64,000 bases of DNA from Myxococcaceae bacterium (GCA_004297725.1 SCUS01000052.1:62001-126000), one strand, 5' to 3'. Shown: positions 39,921-48,915, counted from the first letter of the stretch. Notes: a model not told the origin generated them from the letters alone. Numbers and translations are program-made.

Positions 39921-42737
39921 ATGCGACGCCCCTCCGCCCTCGTCGGCCTGCTGGCCCTCTCGTCCTGCTCGGACAACACCACCCCCGCCACGCCCGACGC
40001 GGGCCGCGCCGACGCCGTCGTGGCCACCGACGCGCCCGCGGGGAGCGTCGCGTCGCTCCCGATCCGACAGACCACGCGCCTGCCCGGGATGGACGGCCCC
40101 GTCGACGTCGCCACCGACGCCCACGGCTGGTCGCACATCCGGGCGACGACCCTGCGAGACGCCACCTATGTGCAGGGCTACCTGCAGGCCCGCGAGCGCA
40201 TGGCGCAGATGGACATCCTCCGCCGCCTCGGCTCGGGCACCCTCGGCGAGCGCTTCGGCGTGGTGTCCTCCGCGGCCATCGGGCAGGACCTCGCCTTCCG
40301 CGCCATCGGCCTGCGCCGCGCGGCGGTCGCCATGTGGGCGCAGATCCAGACCGAGCCCTCGGCGGCGCGCACCCGCGTCGCCCTCACGGCCTTCAGCGCC
40401 GGGGTGAACCAGTACCTCCGCGAGATTCGCTCGGGCCGCGCGGAGGCGCCCCCCAGCACCGAGCTCGTGCTCGGCGAGACCACCCCCGACTGGAGCGAGG
40501 TCGACTCGCTCGTCATCGGGCGATACCAGTCTTACTCGCTCTCGTATTCCGCCGACACGGAGATCGCCAACTCGCAGCTCATCGACGCGGTGCGCACGAC
40601 CTTCGGCGGCGCCGACCCGACCGCGGCGCCGGAGCGCTACGCCCGCCGCGCGATGGCCCAGGACGTCCTGGTGTGGCGCCCGCCGTCCGAGGCCGCGGTG
40701 GTGCCAGACTTCTATCCCCCGCGGTCGGGGATGGCGCAGGTGTTTCGCCCGACGACGCAGCGCCCCCACCTCGCGGCGGGGCTCTACGACCGGGTGGCGC
40801 CCTTCTTCCGTCACGTGCGCGAGGGCTTCTCGGTCTGGGGCGACGAGAGCCGCGGGAGCAACAACTGGGTGGTCACGCCGGGGGTGACCCGCAACGGCAG
40901 GGCGCTGCTGGCCAACGACCCGCACCTCGCGCTTCGCGCGCCTGCCATCTGGTGGGGGACGCACCTCACCGTCACCGGCGGGGCCGACGCGGTCGACGTG
41001 GCCGGGACCACCTTTCCGGGCGTCCCCGGCGTGGTCATCGGCTTCAACCAGCGCGTCGCCTGGGGCGTCACCACGGCCTACTACGACGTCACGGACGTCT
41101 ACCAGGAGACCATCACCGCGGGGGTCGGCGGGGCGCCCGACACGGTGCTCTTCAACGGCCGTCAGGTGCCCATCCAGGTCATCACCGAGCAGGTGCCCGA
41201 CGGCGCCGGGGGCAACGTCGAGGCGCGGCTGGAGGTCGTCCCCCACCACGGTCCCATCGTGCCGGAGATCGTCAACGGGCGCATCGTGAGGCGCACGGGC
41301 AGCCGGGCGCTGTCGATCCGCTGGACGGGCCACCAGGCGACGGACGAGTTCAGCACCTTCATGGCGCTCGCCTACGCGCGCAACGTCGACGACGCGCGGG
41401 CCGCGGTCGAGGGCTTCGGCGTCGGCGCGCAGAACTTCGTCTTCGCCGACATCGAGGGGCGCACGGGCTACGCGTCGCACGCGGTGATCCCCCAGCGCGC
41501 GGCGGGCGCGCTCACCTGGCGCTCGGACAACCCCGAGGGGACCAACCCCTGCACCGTGCTCCCCGGCACCGGCGAGGCCGAGTGGACCGGGACCGTTCCG
41601 TCCGCGCAGATTCCGCAGGCGGTGGGGAGCGCGACGAGGCCCTACATCGTGACGGGCAACAACGACCAGGTGGGCGCGACCCGCGACGGCAACCCCTTCG
41701 ACGCGACGGTCTACCTGGGCTGCGGCTACGCCTCGGGCTGGCGCGCCGAGCGCATCACCCAGCGGCTCCAGATGGCCGGCTCGCAGATGACCGTCGAGGA
41801 CATGCAGTCCATCCAAGGCGACCACACGGTGCTCGCGGGCGGGCGCTTCCGCCCCTTCCTGATGAGCGCCTTCGCTCGCCTCGAAGCCGAGTGGACCACG
41901 CCCGGGACGCACCCCGACATCGCCGCGCTCGCGCTCACCCTCCAGCCCCGCGCCGCGCGCCTCCGCGACGCCGCCATGCGGGTGCAGTCATGGACCCTCG
42001 ACGGCGCTTCGGGCGTCGAGGCCGACGCGACCCCGGCGCAGCGGCGCGACGCGGTGGCCACCAGCATCTTCCACGGCTGGATGTCCCGCCTGCTCCGCGG
42101 GACCTTCAGCGACGAGACCGCGGTGCTGCGCGTGGGGGGCTTCGACTCCATCCGCGCGGCGCTGCACCTGCTGGAGCACCCGACCGAGCTGCGCGCCCGC
42201 ACGGCCTCGGGGGAGAGCGTGCTCTGGGACGACCTCTCCACCGCCGGCGCCACGGAGACGCGCGACGTGATCGTGCTGCGCTCGCTCGACGAGGCGATGG
42301 CCGACCTCGAGCGGCTCACCACCACGGCGGACGTCGAGCGCTGGCTCTGGGGCTCGCTTCACACGGTGCGCTTCTCGTCGCTCATCCCCGGCACCGACGC
42401 GACGCTCTCCATTCCCCCCACCACCGACGGCGCCTTCCCCCGAGGCTTTCCCCGGCCGGGCGGCATCGACGTGGTCGACGCCTCGGGCCCCGGCCTCGGC
42501 GGCAGCAACTACAGCTTCGGCAGCGGCGCCTCGCAGCGCATCGCGGTGGAGCTCGGCCCCGACGGCCCTCGCGCCTTCAACGCCCTCCCCGGGGGACAGT
42601 CCATCGACACGGGCTCTCCCCACTTCCGCGACGAGGCCGAGCTCTGGCGCAGCAACCGCACCCACGCCGTGCCCTTCCGCGAGGCCGAGGTCGTCGCCGA
42701 GGCGAGCGGCCGCTGGCGCTTCGAGCCGGCGCCCTGA
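39921..42737 (+). CDS. Penicillin acylase-family (Ntn) lipoprotein
   Basis: 938-residue lipoprotein (lipobox LALSSC16, then a short D/A/P stalk) of the penicillin G acylase/acyl-homoserine-lactone acylase family. These are made as precursors and self-cleaved into alpha and beta chains. The beta-chain nucleophile is Ser313 in SRGSNNWVV, followed by the usual ANDPHL segment and an alpha-chain start matching RDxxGxPHIxA-type motifs (TDAHGWSHIRA). Possible substrates are AHLs, cyclic lipopeptides or beta-lactams. It has its own likely leaderless promoter. Being a lipoprotein rather than a periplasmic soluble enzyme is less common. Follows the YafJ-like gene. Confidence 0.9.
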   Translation: MRRPSALVGLLALSSCSDNTTPATPDAGRADAVVATDAPAGSVASLPIRQTTRLPGMDGPVDVATDAHGWSHIRATTLRDATYVQGYLQARERMAQMDILRRLGSGTLGERFGVVSSAAIGQDLAFRAIGLRRAAVAMWAQIQTEPSAARTRVALTAFSAGVNQYLREIRSGRAEAPPSTELVLGETTPDWSEVDSLVIGRYQSYSLSYSADTEIANSQLIDAVRTTFGGADPTAAPERYARRAMAQDVLVWRPPSEAAVVPDFYPPRSGMAQVFRPTTQRPHLAAGLYDRVAPFFRHVREGFSVWGDESRGSNNWVVTPGVTRNGRALLANDPHLALRAPAIWWGTHLTVTGGADAVDVAGTTFPGVPGVVIGFNQRVAWGVTTAYYDVTDVYQETITAGVGGAPDTVLFNGRQVPIQVITEQVPDGAGGNVEARLEVVPHHGPIVPEIVNGRIVRRTGSRALSIRWTGHQATDEFSTFMALAYARNVDDARAAVEGFGVGAQNFVFADIEGRTGYASHAVIPQRAAGALTWRSDNPEGTNPCTVLPGTGEAEWTGTVPSAQIPQAVGSATRPYIVTGNNDQVGATRDGNPFDATVYLGCGYASGWRAERITQRLQMAGSQMTVEDMQSIQGDHTVLAGGRFRPFLMSAFARLEAEWTTPGTHPDIAALALTLQPRAARLRDAAMRVQSWTLDGASGVEADATPAQRRDAVATSIFHGWMSRLLRGTFSDETAVLRVGGFDSIRAALHLLEHPTELRARTASGESVLWDDLSTAGATETRDVIVLRSLDEAMADLERLTTTADVERWLWGSLHTVRFSSLIPGTDATLSIPPTTDGAFPRGFPRPGGIDVVDASGPGLGGSNYSFGSGASQRIAVELGPDGPRAFNALPGGQSIDTGSPHFRDEAELWRSNRTHAVPFREAEVVAEASGRWRFEPAP

Positions 42738-42810
42738 CGGCGCCCTCGGAGGGGCGCCCGAGGTGTTTGACAACCCCCGTGATGTGTCACAAGTCCATCC
42801 ATCGGGGCTC

Positions 42811-43974
42811 ATGGATGAATCCACCAAATCGACTCCGGTAGTCAGCGTCGAGAGAGCCGACCCCATCCGCTCGACGCTGCGGCTGACCAGCCAGGGGAAG
42901 ATCGTGGGTCAGCACCCGAGCATCCGCGAGGTGGTCAACACCGTCGAGCGGGTGGCCTCGTCGAGCTGCACCGTGCTCATCACCGGCGAGAGCGGCACGG
43001 GCAAGGAGCTCGTGGTGGCCGCGCTCCACGACGCCTCGCTGCGCGCCCGCGGCCCGGTGGTCACCGTCGACTGCTCGGCCATCCACGAGAACCTCATCGA
43101 GGCGCAGCTCTTCGGCCATGTGAAGGGCGCCTACACGGGCGCGGTCACGTCGAGCCCGGGCTTCGTCGCCACTGCGGAGGGAGGGACGCTCTTCCTCGAC
43201 GAGGTCGGCGAGCTGCCGCTGCTCATGCAGGTGAAGCTGCTGCGGCTGCTCCAGCAGCGGGAGTACATCCCCGTCGGCGACACGAGGACGGTGCGCTGCG
43301 ACATCCGCGTGGTGGCCGCGACCAACCGGGACCTCGAGGCCGAGGTCGCGGCAGGGCGCTTCCGGGAGGACCTCTACTACCGCATCAACGTCGTGCACGT
43401 GCACCTGCCGCCGCTGCGCGATCGGCGCGAGGACATCGAGCTGCTCGCGATGCACTTCCTGAAGATGGTGACCGCCCGCAACGGCCGGTCGACCCCCACG
43501 GGCATCGACCAGCGGGCGATGCGGGCGCTGCGCGAGTACGACTGGCGGGGCAACATCCGGGAGCTCGAGAACGCCATCGAGCGCGCCGTGCTGCTCGCCC
43601 CCTCGACGCTCGTCACCCTCAACGACCTGCCCCCCAGGCTGCGAGACGGCGAGGCCGCGCTCTCGAGGCCCTCGACGACGCCGCCGCTTCTGCTCGGGGT
43701 GATCCCGCCGGCGTCGACGACGGTCGGGCCGCTGCTGCGCGCGATGATCCCGGACGAGGCGCCGCCCTCCGAGCCGCCGCCGTCCACCTTCGCGCCGCCG
43801 GTGCTACCCGAGGAGGGCGTCGACCTCGCGGCCGTGGTGGAGGCCTTCGAGACCAGCCTGATCCGCCAGGCGCTCGCCCGCACCGGGGGCAACCGCAACC
43901 GGGCGGCGCAGGTCCTCCGCGTCAACCGCACGACGCTCATCGAGAAGATCCGGCGCAAACGCATCGAGGTGTAA
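42811..43974 (+). CDS. Sigma-54 interaction domain activator lacking a sensor domain
   Basis: Bacterial enhancer-binding protein, 387 residues from ATG 42811. The AAA+ domain starts almost at once: Walker A GESGTGKE (59-66), GAYTGA sigma-54 loop (106-111, Tyr for the usual Phe), Walker B LFLDEV (127-132). A long Pro/Ala linker (about 275-335) precedes a C-terminal Fis-type HTH (about 345-387). There is no receiver, PAS, GAF or FHA domain, so it may be controlled by a partner or be constitutively active. An earlier GTG (42763) is possible, but a TTGACA -35-like element overlaps it. Targets unknown; no sigma-54 promoter is obvious next to it. Confidence 0.9.
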   Translation: MDESTKSTPVVSVERADPIRSTLRLTSQGKIVGQHPSIREVVNTVERVASSSCTVLITGESGTGKELVVAALHDASLRARGPVVTVDCSAIHENLIEAQLFGHVKGAYTGAVTSSPGFVATAEGGTLFLDEVGELPLLMQVKLLRLLQQREYIPVGDTRTVRCDIRVVAATNRDLEAEVAAGRFREDLYYRINVVHVHLPPLRDRREDIELLAMHFLKMVTARNGRSTPTGIDQRAMRALREYDWRGNIRELENAIERAVLLAPSTLVTLNDLPPRLRDGEAALSRPSTTPPLLLGVIPPASTTVGPLLRAMIPDEAPPSEPPPSTFAPPVLPEEGVDLAAVVEAFETSLIRQALARTGGNRNRAAQVLRVNRTTLIEKIRRKRIEV

Positions 43975-44020
43975 TCTCTTCGCCGGTCTGGCGCGGCGCT
44001 CCGTTACACTCCCGTCCCCT

Positions 44021-44899
44021 ATGGTCGCGAACCTCCCTGCGCGCCTCCTGCTGGGCGCCGTGCTTACCGCGGCGTGTAAGAGCGGCCCTCCCACGCTCCC
44101 GCCCAATCCGCCCACCGAGGCGCCCACCGGGCTCGACCTCGCGCCCGAGCGCTTCCGCCGCGGGTCCGCCGCGGGTGCGTCGCAGGGCGTCGACACCGAC
44201 CGCCCCGACGGGCGGGTGCGCGCGGCCGTGCTGCGCCACCGCGACGCCATCCGCGAGTGCTACGAGCGGGTGCTCCCGGCCTCGCCCGACGCCGCGGGGC
44301 GCGTCGACCTCAGCTTCATCGTCGAGACCAGCGGGCACGTGTTCGACGCCGCCGCGGAGACCAGCGCCCCGGCGCTGCGCCAGACGCGCGAGTGCGTGCT
44401 GGGCATCGTCCGCCCGCTGCGCATCGAGGGCATCCAGCACCCGCTGCGGGTGACCTTCCCGCTGGTCTTCGAGAACCCGCCGCTCGAGCTCACCATCCCG
44501 GAGCTTCTGCTCTTCCCCCGGATGCGCATCCCCGGCTCGGAGAGCGTCGCGGCCATCGTGCGCGCGGGCTCCGGCAGCCTCTCCGCCGACGAGGCCGCCG
44601 CGGTGCTCTCGCTTCGCACCGGCGATCACCTCGGCTGCTACGTCCCGATGCTTCGGGAGCGCGCCACCCGCCGCGCCGAAGGCTCGGCCCGCTTCACCGT
44701 CTCGGTGGGCCCCGACGGCAGCGTCGGCGAGGTCGCCCTCGGCTCGCTCGACGAGCCCGTGCGGTCGAGCGGCGAGTGCCACCTCAACCTGCTCCGCGGG
44801 GCGCAGTTTCGCGCGACCGGGCAGCGCGCGACCCTCGGCGTCACGATCACCATGCGGCCGCAGGAAGAGCCCACCCCGGCCCCCGCGCCCCGGCGCTGA
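44021..44899 (+). CDS. Lipoprotein with two AgmX/PglI C-terminal-type repeats
   Basis: 292 residues. The signal ends VLTAAC19 (acceptable lipobox). Two copies of a domain seen at the C-terminus of AgmX/PglI gliding proteins follow: about 65-150 (I-R-E-C-Y-x-x-x-L-P, G-R-V-D-L-S-F-I-V, C-V-L-G-I) and about 205-275 (L-G-C-Y, G-S-A-R-F-T-V-S-V, G-E-C-H-L-N-L-L). The two Cys in each copy may form a disulfide. The domain resembles TonB C-terminal domains, suggesting a periplasmic binding role in gliding or transport machinery. TACACT ends 10 nt before the ATG, with no Shine-Dalgarno. No other gliding gene is adjacent. Confidence 0.78.
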   Translation: MVANLPARLLLGAVLTAACKSGPPTLPPNPPTEAPTGLDLAPERFRRGSAAGASQGVDTDRPDGRVRAAVLRHRDAIRECYERVLPASPDAAGRVDLSFIVETSGHVFDAAAETSAPALRQTRECVLGIVRPLRIEGIQHPLRVTFPLVFENPPLELTIPELLLFPRMRIPGSESVAAIVRAGSGSLSADEAAAVLSLRTGDHLGCYVPMLRERATRRAEGSARFTVSVGPDGSVGEVALGSLDEPVRSSGECHLNLLRGAQFRATGQRATLGVTITMRPQEEPTPAPAPRR

Positions 44900-44923
44900 C
44901 GCTCACCGCCTCGCGGAGGGGAG

Positions 44924-44951
44924 TCGACAAACGCGCGGGCATCGCGATATT
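44924..44951 (+). promoter_or_regulatory. Putative promoter of the DUF2505 gene
   Basis: TCGACA (44924-44929) and GATATT (44946-44951) are separated by 16 bp. They precede a leader of about 27 nt containing a consensus AGGAGG before the ATG at 44985. One of the better promoter/leader pairs in the window. Confidence 0.5.
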
Positions 44952-44984
44952 CGGCCAGCGGTACCCACAGGAGGAGTCCCGACG

Positions 44985-45497
44985 ATGAACAAGTTCAGCG
45001 TGACCCACGAGTTTGCCTGCACCCCGGAGACCTACTGGAAGCTCAACTTCGACCGTGAGGTCAACGACGCGCTCTACAAGGGCGCGCTGAACTTCCCGGA
45101 CTACACCGTGCTCGAGCTGCGGGACTCGGAGACCGAGACCTTCCGCAAGACCGTGGCGACGCCGAAGATGGAGGTGCCCGCCGCGGTGCAGAAGGTGCTC
45201 GGCTCGGGCTTCAAGTACACGGAGGAGACGCACTGGGACAAGAAGTCCGGCCGGTCGACCTTCAAGGGCATCCCCAGCACCATGCCCGACAAGCTGCTCA
45301 CCAACGGCGTGATGCGCATCGAGGCCCTCGGCGCCGACCGCTGCCGGCGCGTGGTGGAGTTCACCGTCGAAGCCAAGGTCATGCTGGTGGGCGGCCTGCT
45401 GGAGCAGACCGCCGAGAAGCAGCTCCGCGACGCCTACGACAAGAACGCCGCCTTCATCGGCAAGTGGATCGCCGAGCACGGCCTCACGGGGAAGTGA
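44985..45497 (+). CDS. DUF2505 family protein (SRPBCC-like)
   Basis: 170-residue soluble protein of the DUF2505 family, an SRPBCC/START-like helix-grip fold expected to bind a hydrophobic ligand. The S-V-T-H-E-F-x-C-x-P-E-T-Y-W start, alternating strands (LNFPDYTVLELRDSE, RRVVEFTVEAKVMLVGGLLE) and long C-terminal amphipathic helix (EKQLRDAYDKNAAFIGKWI) fit. No catalytic residues are known for the family. Strong AGGAGG and its own promoter suggest good expression. It converges with the enoyl-CoA hydratase gene 13 bp further on. Confidence 0.85.
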   Translation: MNKFSVTHEFACTPETYWKLNFDREVNDALYKGALNFPDYTVLELRDSETETFRKTVATPKMEVPAAVQKVLGSGFKYTEETHWDKKSGRSTFKGIPSTMPDKLLTNGVMRIEALGADRCRRVVEFTVEAKVMLVGGLLEQTAEKQLRDAYDKNAAFIGKWIAEHGLTGK

Positions 45498-45510
45498 TCG
45501 GCCCGGTGGC

Positions 45511-46293
45511 CTAGCGCCCCGTCCAGACGGGCTTGCGCTTCTGGAGGAAGGCCGCGATGCCCTCGTGCGCGTCCTCGGTGGAGAGCAGCCCGGCGAGCGC
45601 GTCTCGCAGCATCGGGAGCGACTGCTCCATCGCCACGTCACCCTGCATCGCCCACGCCCTGAGCCCCGCGGACATCGCCGTGGGCGATCGCGTCGCCAGC
45701 TCGCCTGCCAGCGCGTCGACCGCCGCGTCGAGCGCGTCGCCCTCGACCACCCGGTTGAGCAGCCCGAGGCGCTCCCCCTCGGCCGCGGTCATCTTGTGCC
45801 CCAGCAGCATCATCTCCAGCAGCCGCCGCCGGGGGACGATTCGCGACAGCACCGCCATGATCATCATCGGGAACAACCCCCGGTGTATCTCCGGCGTCCC
45901 GAGCACCGCGTCGTCGGCCGAGAGCGCGAAGTGCGAGGCCGCCACGAGCCCGAGCCCGCCGCCCATCGCGGTGCCGCGCACCTTCGCCACGATGGGCTTC
46001 GGCGAGCGCACCATCGCCAGCAGCAGGTCGGCGTAGTCGCCCTTGAAATCGAGCGCCTCTCCCTCCCCCGACATCTGCCCGATGTTACCGCCCGCGCAGA
46101 AGTGCCCACCCGCTCCGGTGAGCACCAGCGCGCGCACCTCCGGGTCGTCGGCCGCCTTCGCGAGCGCGTGCAGCAGCTCGTTGGCCATCTCCGGGCCGAT
46201 GGCGTTGCGCTTCGCGGGCACGTCGAGCGTCACCGTCGCCACGGCGCCGCCCTCCACCGCGCGCGTCTCGTAGCGGATCGTGCGGAAGCTCAC
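45511..46293 (-). CDS. Enoyl-CoA hydratase/isomerase (crotonase) family protein
   Basis: Crotonase-superfamily enzyme, 260 residues. The oxyanion-hole loops are GHFCAGGNI (residues about 62-70) and GTAMGGGLGL (about 105-114). The position of the second catalytic Glu of hydratases falls near TPEIHRGLFP (Glu present), where many members carry the general base. It may hydrate enoyl-CoA, isomerise, or form or break C-C bonds; the family is broad. The GTG start overlaps the TGA of the upstream BKACE gene by 4 nt, so the two enzymes likely work in one pathway. It converges with the DUF2505 gene. Confidence 0.9.
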   Translation of the reverse strand: MSFRTIRYETRAVEGGAVATVTLDVPAKRNAIGPEMANELLHALAKAADDPEVRALVLTGAGGHFCAGGNIGQMSGEGEALDFKGDYADLLLAMVRSPKPIVAKVRGTAMGGGLGLVAASHFALSADDAVLGTPEIHRGLFPMMIMAVLSRIVPRRRLLEMMLLGHKMTAAEGERLGLLNRVVEGDALDAAVDALAGELATRSPTAMSAGLRAWAMQGDVAMEQSLPMLRDALAGLLSTEDAHEGIAAFLQKRKPVWTGR

Positions 46294-47150
46294 TTCGCGA
46301 GCCCCAGCATGGCCCTCGCCTCGTCGACGGTGGCGACCGCGCGGCCGATGTCCCGGGTCATCTGCACGCCCTTCTCCACGAGCTCGCCGTTGGAGCGGGC
46401 CATGGCGCCGTCGGGCAGGTAGAAGTTGTCCTCGAGCCCCACGCGGATGTTGCCGCCGAGGGTGAGCGCCGCGGCGCAGAGCGACCACTGCTCTCGCGAG
46501 ATGCCCACCACCTTCCACGTCGAGCCCGCGGGCACCTGGTCGGCCATGAACGCGAGGTGCTTCGCGCTGGCCTTCACGCCTCCGACGACGCCCATCACCA
46601 GGGAGAAATCCAGCGGCGGCTTGAGCAGCCCCATCTCGATGAGCGGCTCGGCGGAGCACACGTGGCCGGTGTCGAAGCACTCCAGCTCGGGCTTCACGCC
46701 GCTCTCGTTCATCTTCGTGAGCAGCTCGGCGATGTAGTCGAAGCTGTTCTCGAAGACGAAGTTGAAGACCCACGCCTTCCGCTTGGGGTTGTACTTCGCG
46801 TAGTTCATCGAGCCCATGTTGAGCGCCGCGATCTCGGGCTTGTAGTCCGTGACGTGCGGCGCCTTGCGGCCCTCCGGGTCGATGGTGCCCGTGGAGAAGT
46901 TCAGGATGATCGGGCACACCGCGCGGATCGCGTCGCCGATCGCCCGGTAGCGCGCCGCGGTGTAGTCCGGCGCCCCGTCGTCGTTGCGCGCATGGATGTG
47001 CAGCACCGAGGCCCCCGCGTCGTAGGCCCGCTTCGCCTCCGCCGCGAACTCCTCCACCGTGTACGGGATCGCCCCGCACTGCGCCCGCGTGGTGACCACG
47101 CCGCTCATGGCGCAGGTGATGATGACCTTCTCGTTCGTCCCTCGGCTCAT
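46290..47150 (-). CDS. BKACE family beta-keto acid cleavage enzyme
   Basis: 286 residues of the 3-keto-5-aminohexanoate cleavage/BKACE family. These zinc enzymes condense a beta-keto acid with acetyl-CoA and split it to acetoacetate plus a CoA ester. Zinc ligands fit H51 and H53 ([10 protein letters not shown]) and E240 (VGLEDN). [17 protein letters not shown] and FDTGHV segments are conserved. In lysine fermentation the substrate is 3-keto-5-aminohexanoate; other BKACEs act in carnitine and other beta-keto acid routes, so the substrate is open. It is coupled to an enoyl-CoA hydratase gene by a GTGA overlap. Acetoacetate could feed the CoA transferase encoded at 6385-7793, but that is speculation. 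Confidence 0.92.
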   Translation of the reverse strand: MSRGTNEKVIITCAMSGVVTTRAQCGAIPYTVEEFAAEAKRAYDAGASVLHIHARNDDGAPDYTAARYRAIGDAIRAVCPIILNFSTGTIDPEGRKAPHVTDYKPEIAALNMGSMNYAKYNPKRKAWVFNFVFENSFDYIAELLTKMNESGVKPELECFDTGHVCSAEPLIEMGLLKPPLDFSLVMGVVGGVKASAKHLAFMADQVPAGSTWKVVGISREQWSLCAAALTLGGNIRVGLEDNFYLPDGAMARSNGELVEKGVQMTRDIGRAVATVDEARAMLGLAK

Positions 47151-47190
47151 TGCGTCTCTCCGCTCCCGGCGTGCTGTGTCTCGCGGGCCG

Positions 47191-47856
47191 TCACAGGCAG
47201 CCCGCCTCGTCGGTCATCCCGTTGCAGTTGTCGTCGCGCCCGTTGGCGCAGACCTCGCGGGTCTCGGGCACCACCTGGCCGATGCACCGCGGGGCCAGCG
47301 CCCCGTCGCAGCGCCGCATCCCCTCGTGGCAGATGCCCACCCCCCGCGTACCGGGCGGGCCCGTGTAGCAGGTGATGGTCAGGATGTTGTCGACGGTGCC
47401 GTCGCAGTCGTCGTCGATGGTGTTGCACTCCTCGACCTGCGGCCTCGTCTCGCCGTTGCACTCCACCCCCCAGCGCCCGCCCACGCAGCGCTGAAACCCG
47501 TCGGCGCAGAGCCCCACGTGCCGCGTCGCCGGCAGCCCCGTGTAGCAGGAGCGCGTCGTCCCCTCGGCGCAGGTGCCGCTGCCCAGGTCCGCCGTCGGGC
47601 GGTCGATGGGCACGTCCACCGAGGCCTCCGGCGCGTCCCTCGTCGCCGCCCCGGCGTCGGGGGCGTCGGGCGCCGCGGGGACGTCCTCGGGCGCCTCCTC
47701 GACGGCGTCCTTCTTACCGGGCGACGTATCCTTCGGGTCGCCCAGGTCGGTCTCGCCCGCGTCCCGGTCGTTGAAGGTGCCGTCTCGCTCGGAAGCCGTC
47801 GCGCAGCCCACCGCGACGGAGAGGAGGAGCGCCGCAGCGGGCAAGCGTCGGAGCAT
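47191..47856 (-). CDS. MopE-like metal-binding lipoprotein
   Basis: 221-residue lipoprotein (lipobox VAVGC18) with an Asp/Ala/Pro stalk (about 25-90), then two Cys-rich modules (about 95-150 and 160-220). Each has C-Y-T-G-x-P-x-T-R-x-V-G-x-C, a middle C, and an acidic end: EECNTIDDDCDG and EVCANGRDDNCNG. The acidic end is the putative metal-binding motif of MopE/Thrombospondin-like bacterial proteins and may bind calcium or copper. TAGCAT ends 8 nt before the ATG and no Shine-Dalgarno is present. It stands alone, 40 nt from the BKACE start on the same strand and 51 nt from the WYL regulator. Confidence 0.8.
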   Translation of the reverse strand: MLRRLPAAALLLSVAVGCATASERDGTFNDRDAGETDLGDPKDTSPGKKDAVEEAPEDVPAAPDAPDAGAATRDAPEASVDVPIDRPTADLGSGTCAEGTTRSCYTGLPATRHVGLCADGFQRCVGGRWGVECNGETRPQVEECNTIDDDCDGTVDNILTITCYTGPPGTRGVGICHEGMRRCDGALAPRCIGQVVPETREVCANGRDDNCNGMTDEAGCL

Positions 47857-47907
47857 CGCCGCGGATGCTATCAGCGACCGCCAGGGCGTGGCAGGCGACC
47901 GCGCGCC

Positions 47908-48915
47908 CTATCGCAGCAGCCTCTGCCGAAGCGAGGCCATGTATGCCTCCCGCAGCGCGGGGTCGCCCAGCACCGTGAGCCCGTCGATCCACTGGGAGCA
48001 CCAGGCGACCGCCTCGCGGACGTCCACCGGGCCGAAGCGCAGCTCCAGCGAGCCGTCCGCCGTCACGTGCTCCTCCTGCTTCGGAAACCACCGGCGGTCT
48101 CGCACGTACGCGGCGTGCGACGGGTCGAAGCGCACCTCCAGCATCACCGGCTGCTCGGACACCGAGGGGCGCACCAGGCCGAAGGGCGCGTGCACGAACT
48201 CCTGCGGCCGGGGCCGGGAGTGCAGCAGAAACTCCGAGGGGCGCTGCTCCGAGGCGTCGGCCACCCAGACGCCGCAGTCGCGCGGCCCGGCGAGCACCCG
48301 GTCGAGGGCGAAGTTGCGGGCGTCGTCGAGCGACTCTCCGGGCGACACCAGCCCGGGGAGGTACACCCGACGGCCCTCGCGGACGATCACCCCGACGGGC
48401 CACACCAGCCGCGGCTCGACCGGGAGCGGCGCCGCGCGAGGCCCGCCCGCCCGCTCGTAACGCAGCATCACGGCGCGGGGAGGGTCGTGCTCGGCGGCGG
48501 CGATCCACTTCATGAGCGCGCGCATGTGGTGCTCGCTGAAGCGCGGGACGCCGCTCGCGAAGGCCAGCACCCGGGAGTTGCGCCGGCGGGTGAGCGCGTC
48601 GAGCGAGGTGCCCTCGAGGGGGAAGAGCCCTTCGAGGAAGCCCCGGGCGAGCGAGTAGGCCGCGCGGTCGACCACGCCGCCGCGGGGCTCGTCGTCGGCG
48701 GTCGGGATGAAGAAGGTCGCGCGGCGAGGGGGCCCCGGGGCGACGCCTCGCAGCACGGTGTAGCCCAGCGACGCGAGGTGCTCGTCGAGGTAGGTCTGGA
48801 GCGATCGCCGGGACAGGTCGAGGCGCTCGTCGGCCATGAGCTCGTCGTAGGTGCGCGGCGAGCGCTGGAGCGTCGCGATCAGGAGGTCGAGCTTGCGTGG
48901 GTCGGGGCGGGCCAT
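47908..48915 (-). CDS. WYL-domain transcriptional regulator
   Basis: 335 residues: an N-terminal winged helix (about 8-60, RKLDLLIATLQRS...SRRSLQTYLDEHL), a WYL-type domain (about 135-210, with E-P-R-L-V-W-P-V-G-V-I-V and Y-L-P-G-L-V) and a C-terminal WCX-like domain (about 240-330). The WYL Trp-Tyr-Leu signature itself is altered. WYL proteins bind nucleic acids or nucleotide ligands and control DNA repair, phage-defence or metabolic genes. The start at 48915 was preferred over 48939 because a TATGGT box overlaps the earlier ATG. Divergent from the pectinacetylesterase-like gene (75 bp), which it may regulate. Confidence 0.82.
   Translation of the reverse strand: MARPDPRKLDLLIATLQRSPRTYDELMADERLDLSRRSLQTYLDEHLASLGYTVLRGVAPGPPRRATFFIPTADDEPRGGVVDRAAYSLARGFLEGLFPLEGTSLDALTRRRNSRVLAFASGVPRFSEHHMRALMKWIAAAEHDPPRAVMLRYERAGGPRAAPLPVEPRLVWPVGVIVREGRRVYLPGLVSPGESLDDARNFALDRVLAGPRDCGVWVADASEQRPSEFLLHSRPRPQEFVHAPFGLVRPSVSEQPVMLEVRFDPSHAAYVRDRRWFPKQEEHVTADGSLELRFGPVDVREAVAWCSQWIDGLTVLGDPALREAYMASLRQRLLR

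Noticed and set aside
42779..42790. GTGA-N4-TCAC dyad before the sigma-54 activator gene as an operator
   Set aside because: Arms are only four bases and expected often in this composition.
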